DNA of 64,000 bases from positions 1,054,001 to 1,118,000 of the forward strand of contig NZ_CP016773.1 of assembly GCF_002288065.1 (NCBI RefSeq). Reading direction: 5' to 3'. The stretch is from Candidatus Planktophila sulfonica (GTDB lineage: Bacteria > Actinomycetota > Actinomycetes > Nanopelagicales > Nanopelagicaceae). Position numbers and translations under genes: made by a program. Below are positions 20,919 through 29,840 of this stretch, piece by piece. The notes below the pieces were generated by a model that saw only the letters and a list, made by a program, of their open reading frames with translations, did no database searches and was not told the origin of the DNA. Each line of letters opens with the position of its first letter. Positions within the stretch are counted from its first letter, which is position 1.

Positions 20919-22011
20919 GGGCTGCGTAGATTCTAGGCACACGAGGACCGATTCGTGTAACTATCTCGTAGTTAATTGTCTGTGAAGCTGCGCCCCAATC
21001 ATCAGCTGTGAACTCACCATGCGAGCCATTGCCAAAAATCACAACCCAATCACCGGATTGCGCCTTTGATTGCGCACCTAAATCAACGACAAATTGATCC
21101 ATAGAAACTCGGCCAATGCTGAACGCTTTCTTACCTGCTGACCAGACCCCTGCTCCATGAGCTATACGAGGAATTCCATCTGCATAACCCATAGCAATCA
21201 CACCAAGTTTGGTATCAGCTGTTGTGCTTTCAGATGCGCCATAACCCACCGGTGTATCTGCAGGAACATCTTTAACAAGATACATCGCGGCGCGAAGTTG
21301 CATCGCTGGTCTTAATGCAAGGCTCTGAGAATTACCGAGTGTCTTCACATCGGGAGAAAGTCCATACATCGCAATTCCGGTACGGACCATATCGAAGGCT
21401 GCTGCGTGATTTTTTATTGTTGCAGCCGAATTTGATAAGTGGCGAATAACGTTGGTGAATCCAAATGAGCGAACTCGTTCAACCATATCGTTAAATCGAG
21501 CAAGTTGTTCATCGTTCTGCGCTTCGCCGGGTTCGTCGGCGCGAGCAAAGTGAGAGAAGATTCCAACAACTTCTACGTTCTTTAAATGTTCTGCAGTGAG
21601 CTGGTCCCATTCAGAAAGGAATCCCCCACGAGTCATACCAGTGTCGACTTCGAGATGAACACGCGCTTTCTTGCTTTCAGATGCATCTGATATCTCTTGC
21701 AGGGCTTTCAGTGAAGCTGCCGCTACATCAATATCGAGTTCGATCGCCTTCTTGAAATCTGAACCAGGTTGAACCAACCACGCAAGAATCGGCGCTTCAA
21801 TACCGGCCTCTCGAAGAGCAATCGCTTCTTCAAGAAGAGCAACACCTAGATAATCAGCGCCAGCAGAAATTGCCGCCTTCGCAACGGGAACAAGTCCATG
21901 TCCATATGCATCGGCTTTTACGACAGCGAGAAGCTTTGTTCCGGCAGTCTTCTTCAATAGCTCAACATTGTGCTTAATTGCGCTGAGATCAACGATTACT
22001 TCTGCTCTCAT
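20908..22011 (-). CDS. alr: Alanine racemase
   Basis: PLP enzyme interconverting L- and D-alanine for peptidoglycan. The 367 residues include the PLP lysine K32 in AVVKADAYGHGL, and the catalytic tyrosine region GYADGIPR is preserved. The C-terminal beta domain shows IGRVSMDQFVVDLG. Length is normal. It overlaps acpS by 4 bases (ATGA) and livG by 11, tying a cell-wall enzyme to the transporter genes downstream. Confidence 0.97.
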   Translation of the reverse strand: MRAEVIVDLSAIKHNVELLKKTAGTKLLAVVKADAYGHGLVPVAKAAISAGADYLGVALLEEAIALREAGIEAPILAWLVQPGSDFKKAIELDIDVAAASLKALQEISDASESKKARVHLEVDTGMTRGGFLSEWDQLTAEHLKNVEVVGIFSHFARADEPGEAQNDEQLARFNDMVERVRSFGFTNVIRHLSNSAATIKNHAAAFDMVRTGIAMYGLSPDVKTLGNSQSLALRPAMQLRAAMYLVKDVPADTPVGYGASESTTADTKLGVIAMGYADGIPRIAHGAGVWSAGKKAFSIGRVSMDQFVVDLGAQSKAQSGDWVVIFGNGSHGEFTADDWGAASQTINYEIVTRIGPRVPRIYAAHVY

Positions 22012-22349
22012 CGCTCAACCACCACCATGGCGGATGCGATTCCGCCATCATGTGAAAGAGATAGGTGTACGTGCGCACCATCTACGAGATCTGCGATTTC
22101 GCCGCGGAATAAGAACTCAGGCTTTCCGTTGGGAGCGCTGATGACTTCTGCTTCATGCCATTGCAGGCCATGGCTTGGGCTTAACGCCTTATAGAGAGCT
22201 TCCTTTGCAGCAAAGCGAGCAGCAAGTGATTGAGAATTTAACGTGCGCTCAGATTCGGTAAATAACTTTTCGCGCAGGCTTGGGGTGCGTTCAAGGGATT
22301 CGAGGAATCGGGCAATATCCACGACATCGATGCCGATTCCATCAATCAT
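22008..22349 (-). CDS. acpS: Holo-[acyl-carrier-protein] synthase
   Basis: Transfers 4'-phosphopantetheine from CoA to apo-ACP. The 113 residues contain the magnesium-binding GIGIDVVDIARF and the helix FAAKEALYKAL, with VHLSLSHDGGIA near the C-terminus, all typical of AcpS. A TACACT box 7 bases before the ATG suggests an internal leaderless promoter that would also serve alr and the liv genes. acpS-alr adjacency is common in Gram-positive bacteria. Confidence 0.96.
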   Translation of the reverse strand: MIDGIGIDVVDIARFLESLERTPSLREKLFTESERTLNSQSLAARFAAKEALYKALSPSHGLQWHEAEVISAPNGKPEFLFRGEIADLVDGAHVHLSLSHDGGIASAMVVVER

Positions 22350-22356
22350 GGGAGCG

Positions 22357-22362
22357 AGTGTA
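22357..22362 (-). promoter_or_regulatory. -10 box for a leaderless acpS transcript
   Basis: TACACT (TAnnnT) ends 7 bases before the acpS ATG at 22349, and no ribosome site is present. It lies in the 20-base gap after the PAP2 gene. Confidence 0.55.
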
Positions 22363-22369
22363 TTAGGCG

Positions 22370-23038
22370 CTAGTGAAGTTGGCTATCAGATGGAAAGAAG
22401 CGATCTATCGCAATGATGAGGACTAGAAGCGCTCCACCTAGAAGTAATCCGCCGAATAAATCAAGGAACCAATGCGTATTTCGAAGAAGAGAGACGACGC
22501 AGACTGTCAGTGAAAGTAGGCCTACGCCAGCACTTGCTAGGCGACCGTTGTAGCGATCGACATGTGCGTAGCGATAGATGAGATAGGCGACAACGCCCCA
22601 GATAAAGATTGCATTTGAGGCATGGCCACTTGGATAAGACATTCCACCTGCGTGCAAAATATCGAGACCGTCGCGCGGCTTTGTACGACCTAAACCATAT
22701 TTAAATGCGCCCACAACAACATTAAGAGAGATGAATGACAATAGACCGAGGTTGATTGGTCTCCAGGTTTTAAAGCGCTTTGAAATATAGAGAGCGACAA
22801 TCAGTAAGGAAATTCCAGAGACGCTGCGAAGACCTAAATCATCGAGTCGGCGAACGATGAATCCGACTGTGCCGGTAAAGCGTGGGTGTTCAAGATTATT
22901 AAGTTCGCGGTCGATGCGAATGAGAAAGCCATTAGTAAGTACTTGGTAGGTGATGTAGAGATATCCAGCAAATAAGCCTGCTGACCACTTCAGTGCGCGA
23001 CGCATCTGTCGCTGGCGCTGATCTAGAACTGTTGGCAT
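22370..23038 (-). CDS. PAP2-superfamily membrane phosphatase
   Basis: Membrane phosphatase of the phosphatidic acid phosphatase type 2 fold, 222 residues with about five hydrophobic segments. Catalytic motifs are visible: KYGLGRTKP (variant of KX6RP with K for R), PSGHASN, and RNTHWFLD (R and the H-x3-D pair). Substrates of this family include undecaprenyl pyrophosphate and phosphatidate. Its place between glmS and acpS-alr makes a lipid-carrier role in wall synthesis plausible, but that is inference. It follows glmS by 3 bases. Confidence 0.87.
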   Translation of the reverse strand: MPTVLDQRQRQMRRALKWSAGLFAGYLYITYQVLTNGFLIRIDRELNNLEHPRFTGTVGFIVRRLDDLGLRSVSGISLLIVALYISKRFKTWRPINLGLLSFISLNVVVGAFKYGLGRTKPRDGLDILHAGGMSYPSGHASNAIFIWGVVAYLIYRYAHVDRYNGRLASAGVGLLSLTVCVVSLLRNTHWFLDLFGGLLLGGALLVLIIAIDRFFPSDSQLH

Positions 23039-23041
23039 CTC

Positions 23042-24880
23042 TTACTCGACTGTTACAGATTTAGCTAAGTTTCGTGGCTGATCGACATCTGTTCCGCGAG
23101 CAACCGCAATCTCATATGCAAATACCTGCAGTGGAACTGTTGCGAGAACTGGCTGGAAGAGAGGAGAAGCAACCGGGATACGAATGATGTGCTCGGCGCC
23201 AATTACTTCAGCACCTTCTGGCGCAATAACCACAACGCGAGCACCGCGCGCCTTTACTTCCTGAATGTTGCTGAGCATTTTCTCATCGAGTGCGTGCTCA
23301 TCCTTGGTTGGAAGAATTGCAATCACTGCAGTGCCTTCTTCAATCAGAGCGATAGGACCATGCTTAAGTTCGCCACCTGCAAAACCTTCGGCGTGAATAT
23401 AGGCAAGCTCTTTGAGCTTGAGTGCGCCTTCAAGTGCAACTGGATATTCGATGCCACGACCTAAGAAGAGGACGGTGTTGTTCTTTACAAATTTACGAGT
23501 AAGTTCGCGAAGCGGTTCGATGGTTTCGAGGATTTGTTCAACTTGTCCAGGAAGTTCGAGCATCTCGTTATAGAGGCTCTTTACCTGCGCATCGGTAAGC
23601 GTTCCGCGCACTTGTCCAAGTTTGAGGCCAATCAAATAGACAGCAACAATCTGAGTAAGAAATGCCTTCGTTGATGCAACAGCAATTTCTGGTCCTGCAT
23701 GTGTGTACAGCACTGCATCTGATTCGCGAGGAATAGTTGAAGAGTTTGTATTGCAGACTGCGAGTACTCGAGCACCCGCGGCTTTCGCATGGCGCACAGC
23801 CATGAGTAGATCCATGGTTTCACCAGATTGTGAAATAGCGATAACAAGAGAATCTTTATCAACGATTGGATCGCGGTAACGGTATTCGGATGCGATTTCT
23901 ACATCGACTGGAACCTTTGCCCACTTTTCAATTGCATACTTTGCGACCATGCCTGCGTGATAAGCAGTTCCGCAGGCAATGACTGAGATGCGCTTAATCT
24001 TCTTGATTTCATCATCGCTCATATGAAGTTCATCGAGCAGAACTTGATCGTTATCGCTCAAGCGACCAATCAAGGTGTCAGCGATTGCCTTTGGTTGATC
24101 AAAGATTTCTTTGAGCATGAAGTGCGCGAAACCACCCTTTTGAGCAGCTGCTGCATCCCACGTGATTTCGTACTCTTTCAGTGGAAGCGCTTTGCCATCA
24201 AGGTCGCAGATTGCGATGCCTTCAGGGCTAATTGTGACAACTTCATCTTGGCCGAGTTCGACAGCTCGCTTGGTGTAATCGATAAAGGCTGCAACATCGG
24301 ATGCGAGGAAGTTCTCGCCTTTACCTAAGCCTGCAACAAGTGGTGAATTACGGCGAACGCCCACAATTGTTTGGGGTGCATCAGCATGGATTGCGAGAAG
24401 GGTAAAAGAACCGCGAAGGCGGCGAACTGCAGCGCGCATTGCGGCTGTGAGATCACCACCGTGTTCTTTGCGGAGTTCAGATAGAAGGTGCGCTACAGAT
24501 TCAGTATCTGTCTCAGATTCAAACTTATGGCCGCGCTTTTCAAGTTCTGCTTTGAGTTCTGAGTAATTTTCGATGATTCCGTTGTGAATGACAGCGAGCT
24601 TGCCCTCGTTATCTAAATGAGGATGCGCGTTGCGATCTGTTGGCCCACCGTGGGTTGCCCAACGAGTGTGGCCGATTCCTGAATGAACAGTTGGGAGATT
24701 GGCAGGAAGTGCACCTTCAAGGTTGGCGAGCTTTCCTGCACGCTTTTCTACAAAGAGAGATGTTCCGGTTCCGAGTGCAATACCTGCTGAGTCATACCCG
24801 CGGTATTCGAGGCGACGCAGACCTTCAACGATGGGAGTGAATGCAGATTGTGGTCCTGTGTAACCCACGATTCCGCACAC
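23042..24880 (-). CDS. glmS: Glutamine-fructose-6-phosphate aminotransferase (isomerising)
   Basis: Makes glucosamine-6-phosphate, the first step to UDP-GlcNAc. The 612 residues include N-terminal nucleophile C2 (MCGIVGYTG), glutaminase motifs GIGHTRWATHG and NGIIENY, then two SIS isomerase domains (CGTAYHAG, SQSGETMD, ELKHGPIALIE) and the terminal AKSVTVE. It starts with GTG at 24880, 3 bases after glmM, with GGGG in the glmM end as ribosome site. Confidence 0.97.
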   Translation of the reverse strand: MCGIVGYTGPQSAFTPIVEGLRRLEYRGYDSAGIALGTGTSLFVEKRAGKLANLEGALPANLPTVHSGIGHTRWATHGGPTDRNAHPHLDNEGKLAVIHNGIIENYSELKAELEKRGHKFESETDTESVAHLLSELRKEHGGDLTAAMRAAVRRLRGSFTLLAIHADAPQTIVGVRRNSPLVAGLGKGENFLASDVAAFIDYTKRAVELGQDEVVTISPEGIAICDLDGKALPLKEYEITWDAAAAQKGGFAHFMLKEIFDQPKAIADTLIGRLSDNDQVLLDELHMSDDEIKKIKRISVIACGTAYHAGMVAKYAIEKWAKVPVDVEIASEYRYRDPIVDKDSLVIAISQSGETMDLLMAVRHAKAAGARVLAVCNTNSSTIPRESDAVLYTHAGPEIAVASTKAFLTQIVAVYLIGLKLGQVRGTLTDAQVKSLYNEMLELPGQVEQILETIEPLRELTRKFVKNNTVLFLGRGIEYPVALEGALKLKELAYIHAEGFAGGELKHGPIALIEEGTAVIAILPTKDEHALDEKMLSNIQEVKARGARVVVIAPEGAEVIGAEHIIRIPVASPLFQPVLATVPLQVFAYEIAVARGTDVDQPRNLAKSVTVE

Positions 24881-24883
24881 GAA

Positions 24884-26230
24884 TTAATTCCCCAGTTCTG
24901 CCTTAACTACTGCAGCAAGTGATGCTGCGATTTCTTGTGCAAGGTTATCACTCGCGGCTTCGACCATGACTCTAATGAGTGGTTCGGTACCTGAGGCACG
25001 AAGTAATACTCGGCCATCATCGCCCAATGTGGATTCTGCCTTTGCAACAGCATCCGCAATTGCCTTCGAAGTGCTGAGCTTCTCTTTAGCAACGTTAGGA
25101 ACGTTGATCAAAACCTGTGGGAAGCGCTTCATCGTTGCCGCAAGTTCGGCGAGTGACTTCTTGGTGCGAACTACTTCTTGAGCTAATTGAAGAGCGGTGA
25201 GGATTCCATCTCCGGTATTTGCGAATTCGCGCATGATGAGGTGGCCTGATTGTTCGCCGCCCAATGAGAAATCGCCTTCCAGCATCTTCTCGAGAACGTA
25301 ACGATCACCCACTGCTGTTGTGACAACGTCGATTCCCGATTCCTTCATCGCGTGCATAAATCCAAGGTTGCTCATCACTGTTCCAACGATTGTGTTGGAC
25401 TTAAGTGCTCCACGTTCTTTAAATCCGCGACCCAGAATTGTCATGATCGCATCGCCATCAATGACGTTGCCTTGTGCATCTACTGCCAGGCAGCGATCGG
25501 CATCGCCATCGTGTGCGATTCCAAAGTCAGCGCCTTCGGCAACAACGCGTGCCTGTAAATCTTCGAGGTGAGTCGATCCGCAATTCTCGTTGATATTCCA
25601 ACCATCTGGCGCGTGATGAATTGCAATAACGGTTGCTCCGGCCTTTTCATAAGCTTGAGGTCCGACAACAGATGAGGCGCCATTTGCACAGTCGACAACA
25701 ATCTTTAAACCCTTAAGAGGAGTTGAAACCGATGCGAGCAAGTGGTTGAGGTAGCGATCACTTGCTGTCTCATCAAAATTAATGCGACCAACGCCGCGAC
25801 CAGTGGGACGTGTCCATGGCTCGCCCATACGCTTTTCAATCGCTGCTTCAATTGCGTCATCGAGCTTTCCGCCGCCGCGTGAGAACAACTTAATTCCGTT
25901 ATCGGGCATTGGGTTGTGAGAAGCAGAGATCATGACACCAAGGTCGGCACCGGATTCTCCGACGAGGTAAGCAATGGCTGGAGTCGGTAGAACACCTACG
26001 CGATAGACATCGATACCTGCACTTGCAAGACCTGCAGCAACGGCTGCTTCCAGGAATTCACCAGATGCGCGTGAATCTTGACCAACGATTGCGCGTGGGC
26101 GCTTGCCCTTATTCGATGATGATTCAACGAGGATATGAGCTGCAGCTACTGCGACATCGAGAGCTACTTCAGCTGTGAGGGTTTCGCTATTTGCTAAAGC
26201 ACGAATCCCGTCTGTTCCAAAGAGAGCCAT
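24884..26230 (-). CDS. glmM: Phosphoglucosamine mutase
   Basis: Converts glucosamine-6-phosphate to glucosamine-1-phosphate. The 448 residues start MALFGTDGIRALAN and contain the phosphoserine loop ISASHNPMPDNG, the metal-binding DGDADRCL and the phosphate-binding RASGTEPLIRVM. The ATG at 26230 has AAGGAG 6 bases upstream; longer in-frame extensions enter rpsI and are rejected. With glmS it provides two consecutive steps to UDP-GlcNAc, downstream of rplM-rpsI as in many Actinobacteria. Confidence 0.97.
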   Translation of the reverse strand: MALFGTDGIRALANSETLTAEVALDVAVAAAHILVESSSNKGKRPRAIVGQDSRASGEFLEAAVAAGLASAGIDVYRVGVLPTPAIAYLVGESGADLGVMISASHNPMPDNGIKLFSRGGGKLDDAIEAAIEKRMGEPWTRPTGRGVGRINFDETASDRYLNHLLASVSTPLKGLKIVVDCANGASSVVGPQAYEKAGATVIAIHHAPDGWNINENCGSTHLEDLQARVVAEGADFGIAHDGDADRCLAVDAQGNVIDGDAIMTILGRGFKERGALKSNTIVGTVMSNLGFMHAMKESGIDVVTTAVGDRYVLEKMLEGDFSLGGEQSGHLIMREFANTGDGILTALQLAQEVVRTKKSLAELAATMKRFPQVLINVPNVAKEKLSTSKAIADAVAKAESTLGDDGRVLLRASGTEPLIRVMVEAASDNLAQEIAASLAAVVKAELGN

Positions 26231-26279
26231 AACAACTCCTTTACTGCAGGAACAAACGGGATATCGAGATAAAAAAGAA

Positions 26280-26765
26280 TTAACGCTTTGAGTACTGTGA
26301 ACGCTTACGCGCCTTCTTAAGGCCGTACTTCTTACGTTCGATAACGCGTGCATCGCGCTTGAGGAAGCCAGCCTTCTTAAGTGCTGGACGGTTTGCCTCT
26401 GTATCAATCTCGTTCAATGAACGAGCAACACCGAGACGAAGTGCGCCAGCCTGACCTGAAACTCCACCACCGTTGATGCGTGCAAATACATCGTATGTAT
26501 TTTCAGCGCCTACTGTGCGGAATGGCTCAGAGACGAGCTGCTGGTGAACCTTGTTTGGGAAATACGCTTCAAGTGTCTTGCCGTTAACAACCCAACGACC
26601 TGTACCTGGTACGAGACGAACGCGAGCAACTGCTTCCTTACGGCGACCTGTACCAGCACCTGGTGCTGTGATTGCCTTGCGGTTAGTTGCAGCTGCAGGA
26701 GTTGAAGAAGAGTAAGAAGTTGGTGTCTCTGTCTCGTCTAGCTCGTTGAAAGTTGTATCTGACAT
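26280..26765 (-). CDS. rpsI: 30S ribosomal protein S9
   Basis: Small-subunit head protein whose C-terminal tail reaches the P site. The conserved core [18 protein letters not shown] starts near residue 39. The family end is [18 protein letters not shown]. The first 38 residues form an acidic, Ser/Thr-rich extension typical of actinobacterial S9 (161 residues against about 130 in E. coli). It follows rplM by 14 bases. Confidence 0.97.
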   Translation of the reverse strand: MSDTTFNELDETETPTSYSSSTPAAATNRKAITAPGAGTGRRKEAVARVRLVPGTGRWVVNGKTLEAYFPNKVHQQLVSEPFRTVGAENTYDVFARINGGGVSGQAGALRLGVARSLNEIDTEANRPALKKAGFLKRDARVIERKKYGLKKARKRSQYSKR

Positions 26766-26779
26766 ATCTTCTTTATCCC

Positions 26780-27232
26780 TTACTTAGCGATCTGTGAAAC
26801 TTGAGTGAATACATATGGTGTTGGTGCCTGTGCAGCATGTGGATGCTCTGGACCTGCGTAAACCTTGAGCTTTGATGCAACCTGTGCGCCAAGACGGTTC
26901 TTAGGAAGCATTCCCTTGATTGCCTTTTCTACTGCACGTGTTGGGTGCTTCTCGATGAGTTCGCCGTAAACAGTCGATGTAAGACCGCCTGGGAAACCTG
27001 AGTGGTGGTGTGCAAACTTTGTAAGCGCCTTGTTGCCAGAGAGTGCGATCTTCTCTGCGTTGATGATGATGACGAAGTCACCCATATCCATGTGTGGCGC
27101 GAATGTTGCCTTGTGCTTTCCGCGAAGAAGAACTGCAGCGTGAGTTGCAAGACGACCGAGCACAACATCTTGTGCATCGATGACGTGCCACTTACGGACG
27201 ACGTCTCCTGCCTTAGGGCTATATGTACGCAT
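26780..27232 (-). CDS. rplM: 50S ribosomal protein L13
   Basis: Early-assembly large-subunit protein, 150 residues, with [19 protein letters not shown] and [12 protein letters not shown]. It is the first gene of rplM-rpsI-(glmM). The 5' leader of about 60 bases below a strong promoter contains a small hairpin GCGCC-AGCGA-GGCGC, which might be an L13 autoregulatory site. Confidence 0.97.
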   Translation of the reverse strand: MRTYSPKAGDVVRKWHVIDAQDVVLGRLATHAAVLLRGKHKATFAPHMDMGDFVIIINAEKIALSGNKALTKFAHHHSGFPGGLTSTVYGELIEKHPTRAVEKAIKGMLPKNRLGAQVASKLKVYAGPEHPHAAQAPTPYVFTQVSQIAK

Positions 27233-27302
27233 GCTTTATTACCTTCTTCTTTTAAGTTGAGCTTAGGACTTACGTGTAGCGCCTCGCTGGCGCAGGAGGG
27301 GA

Positions 27303-27332
27303 ACTTTACCTTTCATGCGGGGGGTGGGTCAA
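27303..27332 (-). promoter_or_regulatory. rplM promoter, TTGACC-18-TAAAGT
   Basis: The -35 TTGACC (27327-27332) and -10 TAAAGT (27303-27308) are separated by exactly 18 bases. The -35 is preceded by GGGCCATT, closely similar to the rpsL promoter (GGGCCGTT). Confidence 0.75.
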
Positions 27333-27340
27333 AATGGCCC

Positions 27341-27364
27341 AAAAGCCCGCGTGAACCTGGGCTC
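27341..27364 (-). terminator. Short terminator after the ABC-F gene
   Basis: On the minus strand AGCCC/GGGCT with a 10-base loop is followed by TTTT. It is weak but lies directly between the ABC-F stop and the rplM promoter. Confidence 0.5.
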
Positions 27365-27372
27365 AGAAATCC

Positions 27373-28974
27373 TTAGAAATCGAAGACTGGCTCAGGGCTC
27401 TCGTAGACCTGGCCATCGGCCCCAAAGACCAAGAATCTGTTAAATCCACGGGTGAACCAGCGGTCGTGGGTTACCGATAAGACGGTGCCTTCATATTGAT
27501 CGAGTGCGTGCTCTAGAGATTCGGCGCTCGCTAAATCTAAGTTATCTGTTGGCTCATCAAGAAGTAGCAGAGTTGAACCAGAAAGTTCGAGCAGCAAGAT
27601 CTGGAAGCGCGCTTGCTGTCCCCCAGAAAGGGATGTGAACTTCTGTTCTGCCTGCTTATCAATTTCATATTTACGAAGCACGCTCTTTGCTGGCCCAAGC
27701 TGCAACGAATAGGTCTCCCAGAGAATTTCAAGAAGAGTCTTGCCTTCAAACTCAGGGTGCGAATGTGTCTGTGCGAAGTAACCAATTTCAACACGTGCAC
27801 CAACTTTAAAGTTGCCTGCGTACTTCACCGTTTCATCACCAGAGATCATGCGGAAGAAGTGCGACTTACCTGTGCCGTTCTTGCCGAGAACTGCAATGCG
27901 ATCACCGAAGAAGACTTCAAAGTTAAATGGTTCGGTTAGGTTTGCAATTGCCACGTTTTCAAAGGTGAGCACACGTAAACCCGTGCGTCCTCCACGCAAA
28001 CCGACCTTTACATCTTGCTCGACAGGAGGTGCTTCTGGCGCGCCAGCTTCTTCAAATTTACGAAGACGTGTCTGCATCGCATGATATTTATTTGCCATAT
28101 CAGGAGAGCTTGCAGCTTGCACCTGAAGGGTGCGAACCAAATCAATCAGACGCTGATGTTCTTGCTCCCAGCGAAGTAGTAACTCGGCAAATCTTTCATT
28201 GCGAGCTTTGCGAGCTTCATGCCAAGTATCAAACTTTGCGCCATGAACCCAAGCAGTATTTCCATTGACGCCTTGTTCGAGCGCCACAATTCGAGTCGCT
28301 GTGTTCTGCAAAAGCTCACGATCGTGGCTGACGAAAAGAACCGATTTCTTCGTCTCTCCAATTACTTTTTCAAGCCATCGCTTTGATGGAACATCAAGGT
28401 AGTTATCTGGCTCATCGAGAAGCAGCACTTCTTCGGGACCTTCAAGCAATGCGCGCAGAACTAACTTCTTCTGCTCTCCCCCAGACAGAGTATTCACTTT
28501 GCGCTCGGCAACTTCATCAAATGATTTACCGAGCATTTCGGTGCAGCATTTATCCCAGATGACTTCGAAGTCATAGCCACCGCAATCGCCCCAATCGATA
28601 ATTGCTTGGGCATAGGCCATCTGGCTCTTCTCAGAACCATCTTCATTCATAACCTTTTCGGTCTCAATAATCTTTGCCGCAGCATCGCGAATACGAGCCG
28701 GGGCCACAGAGATAAGAATTTCGCGCACCGTTGTTTCATCGCGCACAGAACCGATGAACTGACGCATAACTCCGAGGCCGCCTGTAATTGCAACGCTTCC
28801 TTGATCCGGTGAAATATCTCCGCAGATCATGCGAATAAGAGTTGTCTTTCCTGATCCGTTGGGACCAATCAGCGCAACTTTTGCGCCATCGCCTACGCGG
28901 AATGAGACATCGTTCAGTAAGACGCGTCCATCAGATAGCGAATATTCAACAGCTGAAACATCAATATGTCCCAC
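27373..28974 (-). CDS. ABC-F family ribosome-associated ATPase
   Basis: Cytoplasmic protein of 533 residues with two ABC domains and no membrane segments, as in ABC-F proteins that act on the ribosome (EttA, Uup, antibiotic-protection types). Domain 1 has GPNGSGKTTLIRMI, LSGGEQKKLVLRAL and LLLDEPDNYLD. A charged linker, probably the P-site tRNA-interaction motif, lies at about 240-310. Domain 2 has GKNGTGKSHFFRMI, LSGGQQARFQILLLEL and LLLDEPTDNLD. Whether it is housekeeping or gives drug protection cannot be told. The GTG start overlaps truA by one base (TAGTG), so it follows the alpha operon. Confidence 0.92.
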   Translation of the reverse strand: MGHIDVSAVEYSLSDGRVLLNDVSFRVGDGAKVALIGPNGSGKTTLIRMICGDISPDQGSVAITGGLGVMRQFIGSVRDETTVREILISVAPARIRDAAAKIIETEKVMNEDGSEKSQMAYAQAIIDWGDCGGYDFEVIWDKCCTEMLGKSFDEVAERKVNTLSGGEQKKLVLRALLEGPEEVLLLDEPDNYLDVPSKRWLEKVIGETKKSVLFVSHDRELLQNTATRIVALEQGVNGNTAWVHGAKFDTWHEARKARNERFAELLLRWEQEHQRLIDLVRTLQVQAASSPDMANKYHAMQTRLRKFEEAGAPEAPPVEQDVKVGLRGGRTGLRVLTFENVAIANLTEPFNFEVFFGDRIAVLGKNGTGKSHFFRMISGDETVKYAGNFKVGARVEIGYFAQTHSHPEFEGKTLLEILWETYSLQLGPAKSVLRKYEIDKQAEQKFTSLSGGQQARFQILLLELSGSTLLLLDEPTDNLDLASAESLEHALDQYEGTVLSVTHDRWFTRGFNRFLVFGADGQVYESPEPVFDF

Positions 28975-29822
28975 TAGTCGCTGCCATCTCTCTTGCCGAT
29001 GGTGACCTTTGCGCGTTCAAGAAGTTGATCATTAGTTGGGTAATCCACGCGATAGAGGCTTAAGCCGCGCGCAGGAAAGACAAGTGAGTCCGACACTCGC
29101 TCTTTATTGGCCAGTAGTTCAGCCATCCAACTTGGATCTTTGCGACCATCGGCAACGCAGACAACTGCGCCCACAAGGTTTCGAACCATGGAATAACAGA
29201 AGGCATCGGCGACAACATCTGCAACGAGCAAACCATCTTCAGTGCGCTTCCACTCATACTTTTCGAGAGAGCGAATAGTTGTTCCACCTTGGCGGAACTT
29301 ACAGAAGGCAGCAAAGTCATGGTGGCCGATAACGAGCTTGCTCGCTTCATTCATTCGATTAACGTCGAGTGGGCGATACCAAGATGCAACGTCATATCGA
29401 GAAAGCGGTGGAATCACATCGTTGTTGTCGATGATCTTGTAAACGTAGTATCGGCGTAGGGCGGAAAAACGTGCGTGGAATCCTTCGGGGGCATCGGTGA
29501 TATTCATGATGCGAACATCTTCATCGAGGATGCGGTTGAGTTTGTATCTGAAATCTATGTAGTTGAGATCTCCGGCAAACATCGCATCAGGCAGATCAAC
29601 GTGGATTACCTGCCCAGTTGCGTGAACGCCTGCATCGGTTCGTCCGGCCACAATTGAGTTGGTATCTGTTCGCGAGATACGTGAAATTGCCTCTTCAACA
29701 AGATCCTGAATTGTGCGACGGTCAGGTTGTGCGCCCCAGCCAAAGAAGTTGGTGCCGTCGTAGGCGATATCGATCCTTAAACGACGAAACCCACTCTCAG
29801 GAAAGAGAGTGGGCTGCGCCAT
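28974..29822 (-). CDS. truA: tRNA pseudouridine(38-40) synthase
   Basis: Isomerises uridines 38-40 in the tRNA anticodon arm. The catalytic aspartate is in GRTDAGVHATGQ, with RLRIDIAYDGTNFFGWGAQP at the N-terminus and FRQGGTT further on. The 282-residue length is normal. The ATG at 29822 has no clear ribosome site. Codons 4-11 (PTLFPESG) are written as a perfect 9-bp inverted repeat that could end the rplQ transcript. It lies 18 bases after rplQ, the usual alpha-operon neighbour. Confidence 0.95.
   Translation of the reverse strand: MAQPTLFPESGFRRLRIDIAYDGTNFFGWGAQPDRRTIQDLVEEAISRISRTDTNSIVAGRTDAGVHATGQVIHVDLPDAMFAGDLNYIDFRYKLNRILDEDVRIMNITDAPEGFHARFSALRRYYVYKIIDNNDVIPPLSRYDVASWYRPLDVNRMNEASKLVIGHHDFAAFCKFRQGGTTIRSLEKYEWKRTEDGLLVADVVADAFCYSMVRNLVGAVVCVADGRKDPSWMAELLANKERVSDSLVFPARGLSLYRVDYPTNDQLLERAKVTIGKRDGSD
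29785..29813 (-). terminator. Terminator-like hairpin inside the start of truA
   Basis: CCCACTCTC-N6-GAGAGTGGG (29790-29813) is a perfect 9-bp stem followed on the minus strand by TTTCGTCGTTT. It lies 10 bases inside truA, downstream of rplQ. The U-tract is interrupted, so it may act as a partial terminator or attenuator. Confidence 0.5.
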
Positions 29823-29840
29823 CGTAAGAGTTACTTAGTT

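Noticed and set aside
26231-26407. N-terminal extension of glmM into rpsI
   Set aside because: The conserved MALFGTDGIRA start at 26230 has a strong ribosome site; the extension is antiparallel in composition and overlaps rpsI.
27002-27376. Plus-strand frame over rplM and its promoter
   Set aside because: Antisense to rplM, Cys/Ser-rich, and it reads through the rplM promoter; a shadow frame.
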